DNA of 64,000 nucleotides from Brasenia schreberi (Eukaryota; Streptophyta; Magnoliopsida; Nymphaeales; Cabombaceae): the NCBI GenBank assembly GCA_036023115.1, contig JAYKKT010000089.1, forward strand, positions 14,059,501 to 14,123,500. Reading direction: 5' to 3'. This document shows, one piece after another, positions 47,554 through 57,300 of this stretch. Made by a program: the position numbers and the translations under genes. A model generated the notes under the pieces. That model was not told the DNA's origin, did not search any database, and was given only the letters and a program-made list of their open reading frames with translations. Each line of letters starts with the position of its first letter. Position 1 is the first letter of the stretch.

Positions 47554-48170
47554 AGTTTTCAATTATATGGAAATACAAACATGAGTTGTTATGCTAGAAA
47601 AAGCATATTGATTACAAAAACCGCATAACAGGGGAGTTGTATGACTGGAGATGATATAATTGGGAAAGCTATTGAATAGTGGGAGGAACTATTGTATCTT
47701 GATTCGGTTTATATGACTAATTGAGAGATAATAACTCCTAATATTTACAGTCATAAAGCCTCTCAGTAACCGTCCTGGAATACGGAAGGAGGGAAGAAGG
47801 CCCCCTTCCTTATTCCATGAACTGCATTTCATTTCCAAAAACAAACGTTTCTCAAATAAATATAATAGTTACTACTTTACAAAATAAACGTAAGAGGCGT
47901 AACATCGTGGAGCTGTTTGGTAACGAACATTTAAGGTAGGCAAAGCATTTCAAAAATAAAAAAGGAAAAGAGACGAGATACAAAGATATACAATATAGGA
48001 TTTTCTATATCTGCGCTCTTCTTTTCTTTATGTAAAAAACCATCTTAAACAAGCCGTATCAGGCGAGTCAAACCCAACGGCGATCACTCCACTGCATTCG
48101 AAATAAACATTAACTGAGGCCATTCCATAGGGAAATGAGGCATCTTGAAATTCCTCTTGGGTTTCACTGA
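47554..48170. other. Flank of the copia element
   Basis: It may hold the 3' LTR of the copia element, but I could not fix its ends. A minus-strand open stretch (48,028-48,219) shows no known motif. Confidence 0.3.
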
Positions 48171-48416
48171 GTGCCTTCAGTGGTGGTTCATCAACCCCGC
48201 TCCAAGAGTAGAAAGGCAACCGTGTGGCATAGTGCTGGTATACCGGTGAGTAAGGATCATCATACTTCTAAAAGGGAAGGTGGTCGACGAACCATTGGAA
48301 AGAAACTCAGGGAAGTATTAGTTAGATTAGGCAATGAAGATGAGGAAGAGGATGCAGTATGTGAAAGCGACGACTCTTCTTCAACAAAACTCTCTATTAT
48401 GATCGACTGGAGATGA
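48171..48416 (+). CDS. Hypothetical ORF, 81 codons, basic then acidic
   Basis: The ORF includes KSRKATVWHSAGIP, GGRRTIGKKLREVLVRLG and the acidic run NEDEEEDAVCESDDSSS. A donor-like ccg/gtgagtaag at 48,242-48,253 could end an exon inside it. The base and amino-acid mix is more protein-like than its surroundings, but no family is recognised and no gene model could be built. Confidence 0.2.
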   Translation: MPSVVVHQPRSKSRKATVWHSAGIPVSKDHHTSKREGGRRTIGKKLREVLVRLGNEDEEEDAVCESDDSSSTKLSIMIDWR

Positions 48417-49092
48417 AAGATGGGGCAGAGTGGCTGGTTTTGATTTACAAATTGCAGAAGTTTGCAATACAGGAAAAATTATCTGCGGATAGCCAATGTT
48501 GTTGCAGAGTTTTATGTGCTAATGGTATACCACCTCTTGACAGTACCTGTTACATACATGGAGTTTTTGCAATTATGAGTCTAAGATATTGGGATAGTTA
48601 CTCTATTAAATATACATTATTTCTTTCTAATCAGTAGAAGTTGAGCATCTATTGCTCTGTTTTGCTTGGAAGGGAAGCATATCTTCAAAGTGCATATTGG
48701 AGACCCTTTTTGTGAAAGTTGCATTTCTTTTCATTTAATTATTGCATCGTGATTAGGTCTCTCTCTGTTATTATGTTGGAAGAGTAGATGAGTGCCTTGT
48801 TGCCTTTTATTTTGTTCACAAGATCAGTCGAATGGTGGTCCTTTTCACATACTGTAAATCCTTCTGTAATTTGGTCGGGTTATGCCTAACCCCATCTTGA
48901 ATATATCAAGAAAATCTTCATGATAGAAATTAAGGAAAAAATTGAAGTCTATAAAGCAAATGTTACATGTATGCCCTTATTAAAGTATTATGTATAATGT
49001 TTTCTAAAACATGTTTCACATGTATGTTTATAATAAATCATTTACATGTATAACTTTCCATCAAAGTTCCATCCATCTTATTGAGCACTGTG
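48417..49092. other. Gene-less stretch containing one unit of a diverged duplication
   Basis: The segment about 48,909-48,990 (aatcttcatgatagaaatta...ttacatgtatgcccttatta) is repeated in diverged form at about 49,434-49,515. Nothing coding was seen. Confidence 0.45.
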
Positions 49093-49206
49093 GGTGTTTA
49101 GTTCACCTAGTAGGTCTCTCAACTACACGGCGCATGGCATGAGTTAGTTTCTTGGGGTTTACACATCTGGCTTTGGCATCCCGTTGTTACAAAAGAATAA
49201 AATAAG
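49093..49206 (+). mobile_element. tRNA-type SINE, family 2
   Basis: A-box-like tagttcacctagtaggtctc (49,099-49,118), a weak B-box gagttagtttctt (49,141-49,153), then acatctggctttggcat and an A-rich tail (acaaaagaataaaat). It shares its layout and words with 49,216-49,311 and 50,094-50,204. Confidence 0.6.
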
Positions 49207-49215
49207 TTCACCACA

Positions 49216-49311
49216 GTGAGGGCGTTAGCCCACCTAGTGGGGCGTTAGTTGCAAGTTTGACTATTGGGCGTGCATACACCTTTGTCCTCCCATTGTAACA
49301 AAAAAAAAAGA
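49216..49311 (+). mobile_element. tRNA-type SINE, family 2
   Basis: A-box-like ttagcccacctagtgggg (49,225-49,242), B-box-like caagtttgactattg (49,252-49,266), cctttgtcctcccattgtaac and a poly(A) tail at about 49,300-49,309. It lies directly after the previous SINE in the same orientation. Confidence 0.65.
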
Positions 49312-50093
49312 ACAGAAGAGGAAGTTCACTCAACCTTCCATTGTAAAAACAAAAAAGGGGAGGGAATTCACTTTATATGACAATTTCTAGTTATGAAAAA
49401 CCCTTTAACGAAACTTATACCATATAAACTAATAAAAAATCTTCACCATGGAACTTAGGTAGAAATTGAAGACCATAAAGTAATTATTACATGCATGTCC
49501 TTATTAAAACATGTGAAAACTTTTTCAAAAACTCTTGTTTTGTGTCCACTAAAAGATAGGAACTTCGTTCATGAAACAAGAAGGTTAAAGGAGCTCAATG
49601 TGATAATATAACATCAAAGAACAATATAAACAAAGAATAAGGGATCTTTCAAAGTAAAAAAGTATATAAATTTTAGTAGATGATGGAAAAAGAATAAAAT
49701 ATGGATGGAAACCTATCACCTTGTAAAGGTACCATCAAAGACAACAAATAATCGCGGGAAGGAATGCTTCATCCTTATTTTTTGGTATATGAGCACTTGC
49801 GCAACAACTTCCACAAGTATAAAAAACTCCCGTGAGTACAAAATCACTTGATTCACCACTCCACTCCCATTTTCATAAGAGAGGAAAAGAGAGGAGGGAC
49901 AGAGAGTTGGAAAAGATATTTAGAAGAAGAGATTGGAAAAGACCAAACAACTATTGCTCCCTCTTGTGGCAAAAAAAAATCCTCTTGTAAGTGTCCTCAT
50001 AACAAAGGAAGAGGAAGATGGAGAACTTACCTTAAAACTTGTTTTACATCTTGTTTAATAACAAATTATTTGCATGTATTACTTTCTATCAGT
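49312..50093. other. Gene-less stretch with duplicated blocks
   Basis: Diverged copies of flanking words (ttacatgcatgtccttatta; gcatgtattactttctatca) link this stretch with 48,909-49,070. An open stretch at 49,848-50,225 overlaps a SINE and has no motif. Confidence 0.4.
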
Positions 50094-50204
50094 CTCCCAT
50101 TAGTTCACATGGCAGGGCTCTTAACCATACATGGGACAATATATGAGTTTGATTCTCGAGGTATTCACACTTGGCTTCGGCTTATTATTTTGAGAAAAAA
50201 GAAG
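50094..50204 (+). mobile_element. tRNA-type SINE, family 2
   Basis: A-box-like tagttcacatggcagggctc (50,101-50,120), B-box-like gagtttgattctc (50,145-50,157), then cacttggcttcggctt and an A-rich tail. This is the clearest B-box of this family in the window. Confidence 0.65.
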
Positions 50205-50399
50205 TTTCATCCATTGTTTTGTTGAACTAATATGGTTATTGTGCACGAATATTTGGTCCCATGTAACCTCAAGGTGCAACACAATCTACTGGAAATGAGA
50301 ATTTGGAAATTATTCATAAGGGACCGCAAAGCCCCCCTCATGTAACCCATCTCTCTCCAAGGTGCTCCTATCACGTTATTTTGTGAATCCTATAACTCT

Positions 50400-52925
50400 G
50401 ATTTCACTCCATAAACTATTAACGGCCTTTTTCTGATCCATATTAGTTCCATTTCTTAACGGACCTTATCATCTAGTTTGATATTTCCCTTAAGTTTCAC
50501 TCCATCATATGCCCCTTTTAGAACGCACCATTGATTCATCTTTAACTCTATCAAGTACGTAAGGGTACATGCACTTTCCTTTGACGATAAAACGCACACA
50601 CAACTGCTTAGAGTCGACCTCGACCACGCCTCAATCACCTTGGATGGAGGGAAAGGAAATGCACATAGAAGTGCAGATTAGGGAGCCCTAATCCTCTATT
50701 TATAGGTTGCGCGATGGATCACAGATCATGGAACTGATCTAAATAATATATCTCTACGTCTCATGCACATCCTCTTCCATGTGGGAATAAAACAAACTCA
50801 CATGTCCTTTTATATAGTTGGTATTTACATGCTAAACTGAAGGTAATTCCCAAGCTCAAGTCATGCTCAAACTTGGCACGCATGCACATTCATTTGTGGT
50901 CTAGCATGTCCTCTTCAAGCTGTTTGAACTAAGGTTTATGAGCTCCTAACTATATAAAAGGACATTGGGATTATTTCATTATTCACATGTGACTTTTTAC
51001 ATGTGACTTTTTACACTTTATAAAAGGACATTTGGGTTTGTCTTCTCTTGGTCTTCTTATGCATTAAGTCCCTCACATATGACTTTTTACACTTTATAAC
51101 TTTCACATAAATCAATAATGCATCAATTTAATATTTAGGGATTCTACACATGAATTAAATGTTATTAAGGTTTAATTAACCCAACCATAATTAACATTAA
51201 AATCTAACAATTTCACAAAGTCCTAAAGTGTAAAGTATCATACCAAATCAGTCATCATATTATACTTTTAGTAATGGTACCTTCCGATTTGAACCGTTAT
51301 CATAGTTATCCAATATTATCCTTAAAGGAATTATGTTAACATACGCCTTGAATTTGAATCTTGAGTGTAAAGGTGTCTTTTAGTAGCAACATAATAAAAG
51401 CTATGACGTGATCTTTAAGGGTGATGTATTAATAGCTATGCATACATATCTTGTATCATGATTGACTTCAGGGAACAACTCAATTCCTCTATTGCAGCCT
51501 CACAATGTCAATAACTTAGCTGATCATTTTCAAGGATGTACTGCTAGCATCCTATCCTAGTAATCAATCTCATTTAGAGAATAATCTTTTACTAAACTTG
51601 CAAGTATCACACTTTAGGTTTATAGGGGACAAACACATATATATTTATAGTATCTTATAGTATAAAGTGTCTTCATATTCACCCAACTTGTTACTACCAC
51701 ATTGAACTTACTTTGTGGGATCTTCACTCAGTTAGAATGGATTATCACGGCTTGTGAATAAATTATGGGTTTAAGTCTCATCCCAACCTAGATTTCTTAA
51801 CTACAACTATTGATAGACCCTTAATCAAAGGATCAATTGTATTATCTTTAGATCCAATAAAATTTACAGCCATTACCCCATCAGACACAAGAGTTTTTAC
51901 AGAATTTAGTTTGACTTAAATGTGTCAACATTGCATTTAGTTATACTTTGAACTACTGATTTTAACAATGGTAGTCATACTATCATAATGTATTTAAAAT
52001 ATAGGAAGTGACTTCTTAATTATAGGTAAACTAAACATAAGTCCTTTAAGTCATTCAACTTTCAATCGAGTCTCATAGAAAGCACATAGTTTTATCTCAA
52101 AGGTAGAACAAGCCAAAATAGTTTATTTCTTTATTTTCAGGTGAAAATGTCATCATTCACAAAAAAATACATATTTATTAACCCTATTAATTCCAGAATT
52201 CTTTGTTATCCAAATAACATCACTAAATCCTTTAAGAACAGAATGATGCTTAGCATAATACAGCCCAAGAAAAATCATTCTTTTTGCATATCGAAGTACT
52301 CTATTTAGAATTTTCCAATGAGTTCTATGGATAACTAGTATATCTACTCAACTTTCATACAACAAAAGCAATATCTGGTCATGTATAGTTAGTGGGATAC
52401 ATCAAACTACTGATAATCTTATAATATTATAGTTGAGACACATGAAAATCACTTTTGTTCTTATACAAAGCCTTCAATAATGTTTTAATAAGTCTACAAT
52501 TTATATATCTAAATCTCTCTAAAACTTTTTCAACATAATGAGACAAAGATATTAATATATCATCAGTAGACCTTCTGATTTTAAGCGTTAAAATCACATC
52601 AGCCACACCCATATCTTTAATCACAAATTTACTACATAAGAATGACTTAGTCTCATTTATTATTTTCATATATAAACCAAACAACAATATAACATCTTCT
52701 TAAAAGCAAAGAATGATGAATGAATTATTGACTGACTTACAGTAAACACACTTGTTATAATTATTAGAAATGAAGTCAAAAGAGGATATCACATAATCAA
52801 ACTTTTCATATAATTTTTTAGGGGTTTGTTTCAAATCATGTAATGATTTAACAAGCTTACACATTACAAACCACAAATCCCTCTAACTCATAGATGTCAA
52901 TACTATAGTTAAACTCTATGATGTT
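50400..52925 (-). mobile_element. 3' half of a copia retrotransposon (RT to 3' LTR), inverted
   Basis: Minus strand from 52,925: RT from GFVVCN and KLVKSLHDLKQTPKKLYEKF (about 52,870-52,790), SKFVIKDMGVADVILTLKI (about 52,625-52,570), RNase H remnants including HWKILNRVLRYAKR and GFSDVIWITKNSG (about 52,320-52,180), then an LTR starting TGTTAGATTTTAATG (about 51,209) with a CCTATAAATAGAGG TATA word at about 50,695-50,708. The YVDD site is destroyed. It matches, end to end, the plus-strand piece at 52,925-53,515. Confidence 0.75.
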
Positions 52926-53515
52926 ACATTCTTTGAGAATATATTTTTCATGAAGACTGAAGTTCCGAAAGTGTGATTTCTGAAAATCCTAACCCTACTA
53001 CCACTTTTATTCCAGATCATATGACTCTAAGAAAATAATTGAACTAAGGAGAAGCAAACAACTTAAGATATCAAAAGACTTTAAAAGTGACTTTGACACT
53101 TTCAATATCAAGGATAGTCTGATCACCTTTCAACAAGCTATGACCTCAATTGAGGTTAAGTTTTGGAAGAAAAACATTAATAATAAAATTCAATCAATTC
53201 TCTCCAATGGTACTTTAGAATTAGTGGATTTGCCTCCTAGTTGTTCTATTGTAGTTGAAAGTGAATTTTTAATAAGAAACTAAGTGTAGATAGAACAATC
53301 AACAAGTACAATGCTAAATTGGTTGTCAAGGGTTTCATACGAAATGAATGAATAGATTACTTCGATACGTATTCCATAGTTTCTTGGATGACCACCATCT
53401 GAGTGCTTATAACACTGACATCTGGATATGACCTCACAATCCATTAGATAGATATGAAGACTAGTTTCCTATATGATAACCTTCATGAGGAAATTTATAT
53501 GTACATGAAAATGCT
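52925..53515 (+). mobile_element. 5' RT piece of the same copia element, opposite orientation
   Basis: The plus strand encodes the pre-RT linker (SESVISENPNP...; LRRSKQLKISKDF) and the RT N-terminus (KVDRTINKYNAKLVVKGFIRNE, IDYFDTYSIVSW, MKTSFLYDNLHEEIYM), ending just where the minus-strand piece begins in the protein. Several stops are present. Complementary breakpoints suggest one element broken by an inversion. Confidence 0.75.
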
Positions 53516-54372
53516 TTTTAAAATTCAAATATAATCATAGATCATGCCAATCGAATCGAAAGTAAATTTATGGATATGTGCATGCATGGACTATACTCTC
53601 TATCCTTTCATTCATGCTAAACTTTTCTTGATAATTTGAATCATATCTCTTTGATCAAATGGTCCAAATCAAATGTATCTTTTACTTTTTTAAAAACTAT
53701 TTTATTTTTCTTTTAAAAGATGAAGAATCCACATTATTCAAAAGATTGTAGCAAAAATGAGAGTCAAGCATCTCTAATTCTCTCTCTATATTAATCGGTG
53801 CTCGGTCCCTCTATGTATTTAAATATTTTCAAACATTTCTACCATCACTCAGAATTCAAAAAAACAAACTTTATACCATTATACTTCTCATAATCGTATT
53901 TAATGCATTACCGTTCACTCTATTCTTGATCATATGCCATCAAATGATAAAAATATTTGAGTAGATTTAAGCATGAATTAAATTGAGCATATCTCTCTAT
54001 ATATTAAGAAAATTAACGGTGACAACACATTTGTTACATCGGTCTTTGCAAAATTAATATCATAATTCACAGTGGATAGCAAATTTTCTAATTTCACATA
54101 AATCAGGACTCCACCTTTTATGGATCCTATTTCAAGTACAGCCGATAATTTCCCCATACAAATGAAACCTTTTTGTATGGAACATAGCCCCCGGCATCGC
54201 TCCCTCCCCCTGCTCTCGTTTCTGTCGTCGTCATTTGAAGTACCGATGATACTGATTGTTTCTCTCTAATTTGTTGCGATATTTAAATTGGCGGACGATA
54301 TTTAGTTCATTTAAAACAGAAACCCTCCCTCTCCCTCTCCCAAACCCCTCTCTCTCTCTCTCTCTCTCAGAA
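53516..54372 (+). promoter_or_regulatory. Upstream region and 5' UTR of the bL25 gene
   Basis: AT-rich until about 54,190, then CT-rich. A TATTTAAA word (54,280-54,287) could be a TATA box. A long pyrimidine tract (ccctctccctctcccaaacc and a following (CT)n run, about 54,311-54,369) directly precedes the ATG, as in the Y-patch and CT-rich leaders of many plant genes. Confidence 0.5.
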
Positions 54373-57300
54373 ATGAGGTTATCTGCCTCGTTGTTCCGGC
54401 GATCAATTGGCCTAAGGTTCCTCTCTCAATCGTCGTCGTCGGAGGCGTTGTGCGAATTTACGGCTGATCCACCCCTCACCTACTTGGAAGGGTTCCCCCG
54501 GCCGGACCCAAAGTACGCGGAGACAATCGTCGGCATTCCACGGGAGAAATCCGGTCGGATCATCTCGGGAAAAGAGAGAAAATCCGGAAGAGTGCCGAGC
54601 ATCATCTTCGAGCAAGCGGACGGCGAGCACGGCGGCAACAAGCGACTCATCTCCGTCAAGACCAACCAGATCAAGAAGCTTGTCTCCCAACTCGGTCAAT
54701 CCTTCTTCCTCTCTCGCCTCTTCGATCTAGAGGTTCGCCCCGAATTCGAGTCCGAAGATGTCATGGAGAAAGTACGTGTACTCCCTCGCAAGGTACTGTC
54801 GGCTATTGCATCTCCTATTATTCGATTCTTTGAAGAGTTTTTGCTATTTCGATTTGTTAACTCGATTTTTTGCTTTGTTGTTGTTCCTTTTAATCATTTG
54901 GGTCATCTGAGGCATGAAAAGAGCTAGACTTTGAGGGATGATTGATGCTGAACTTTCAGAATTGGAGTTAAAAGTAAGAAGCGTGATTGGTGTAGTAACG
55001 CATGCTGGAAAAGAGGGATGAGTGTGATTTGTTGTTGTTGGTAATATGACTAATGATGGCACCAGTTCTAGGGATAGTTATTGGTGATTCAGAGAATGGG
55101 GATAAAAGTAGGTGCACCTCCTTAGCCTGGAGAAGCGGGATAAGTTAGCTGGTCGGACTCGTAAAAATGGGATAACTCCGGAACTATGTCATGTTTACAC
55201 TTCTAACAGGTTCCGCAGCTGCGTGGTATACCCGTACTTCTCGGTGATTCAACACTACCTAAGTTTAAGTATTATTTAGTGCTGTCGCTAAGACACTTCA
55301 TGATTATTGATCGGTTATTATTTTGTTAGTGAATAATCTATGGAAACGTCTTTGGCTGGATTTGCTTATTGACGTTTTCTGACTTATTGGAGTCATTAAT
55401 ATATTTTATGAGATGTTATCATTTATGTCTGATAATATACGTACAAATCACATTTATATGTAGCTGATGTCCAGCACCCCGGAAAATTGCCTAGTCCTAC
55501 ACCTGTTTCCGCACCTGTACCCACACAACCCATGTGGCATAGCTTGAGAAGTTGCATTGCGGTCCATTTGATTGGCCAACTGTTGTTGTTGGTGTTGTGG
55601 TCTGAGTAATTAAAGAACTAGTCCTGAGGGATAGTTGCTTGTGATTTTCATAATGGTTGTAAGAGCAGGAAGTATCACTGTTGTACATATTGTGGAAAAG
55701 TGGGGATAAGTTGGGAGTTGCTTTCATAAAACCGGAATAACTTGGCAAGTTGGGACTCAAGATTTGATTATTGTCCTTGGTGTTTTGGATGATCTGAAAA
55801 AGAAAAGAACTCAATATTGGTGTTTGGTATGCAATTAGGAGAATTTTGGGATAAGTTGGGAAGTTGCAGTACACTCCTTTGACTGAATTGTTTTGGGTGA
55901 TCTGGGTATTAAAGTAGGTAGTTTTTCTTCATGATATATTTGATGCTGGTTTTCAGAATGGAGGGTGAAAGTAAGAGGCTTGATTGTTGTACCTCACTCA
56001 TCCTGAAAAGCAGGATAAGTTGGGTACTGGCATTTTGCTACGCAATTCAACTTCCTACATTTTCCCTATTTTCTGATAAGTGGGTCAATTTCCTATGTAC
56101 TACACCACTGCTGCTGTGATGAACTCTAAGAGCATTGAGTATATCGGCAGCCACTTATTTAGGTGAAATAGGGTATATTGGAAACCTACAAATAATTGAT
56201 GCTGGTTCTAATATTGGGTGAAAAGTAAGATGTGATTGGTCTAACACTTATCCTGATTCCTGGGAAAGCAGGATAAGTTGGCGTTTGCATTTTGGGGTCC
56301 AGTATGCGGCCCAAGTTAACCAAGCTGTCCAGGTTTCCCATAAATGGAGCAAATCAAAACACCCCCTTTAATCATTATAATGTTAGGAATTAACATGTTG
56401 GTACTTATGTTTTTCATTTCTGGTATGCATTTGGCAGACATCCTTCCATAACTTTTCTTTTTGTTTGATTCAAGTTTTGTCTCAGTATGAACTTGACCTT
56501 CGGTGGATCTAAAAAGCACTTTAATGATACTGTTTTCTAAACTAGGCTAACACAGCTTTCTTTCTCCATTGTATTTCATGAATTTAAGGTTTGTTGAAAG
56601 CTATTAACGTATTTTCTAGCCTTTCCAGATTATTTCAATTTATTTATTTCATGTGGGCTTTCAAAGGATCCATCATGCCAATCATATACCACTAGAATAA
56701 GCATAATACAAAAATACAATACAAATGTTGAAGATCAATGCAGTTCCCCCTGTTATTTCTTCTAATAATGATACTTAATAAACCAAGAAGCCTATGTATA
56801 ACAAAGAAAAACCTTTAGGATAAGGGAAGTGCCTTTTACTATATGGACCCAATCACTAAAAGCTCAATCCACAGAGGAGGAGTGAGAACATTCTTGGAAC
56901 AATGCGGTGTACTTTCCTGGCATAATTTTATTGACATTTGATTGTTCTGGTTATGCTTTGAACAATTTAATAATAGAGGACAGATATACTTGTTTGAAAT
57001 GGTATTATTTGTATCAGTGGGTTCAACAGCGTCAGCAAATGTAAGCTTAAATTTTCTGTCTGGGGAACTCGGTTCAAGCTGGATGTGGAAGGCAAGTAGA
57101 AATGGGAAACTCGAAATTTCTTTTGTTGTGAAATGGGTACCCAGGTCTTTTAGAATGCCAACAAGTGAATGGCTGAAATGAGCCGTTCTTGACAGGAAAG
57201 ACCTTTGCTGTTAGATTACACAAGTAGGGGTCTTGGAACTTGGAATCATACTTATTATATGAAAAATGGTACAACAAGTATTACAAGTAAATTGATTCTC

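Noticed and set aside
54412..54699. Minus-strand ORFs over bL25 exon 1
   Set aside because: Mirror frames of a GC-richer true exon.
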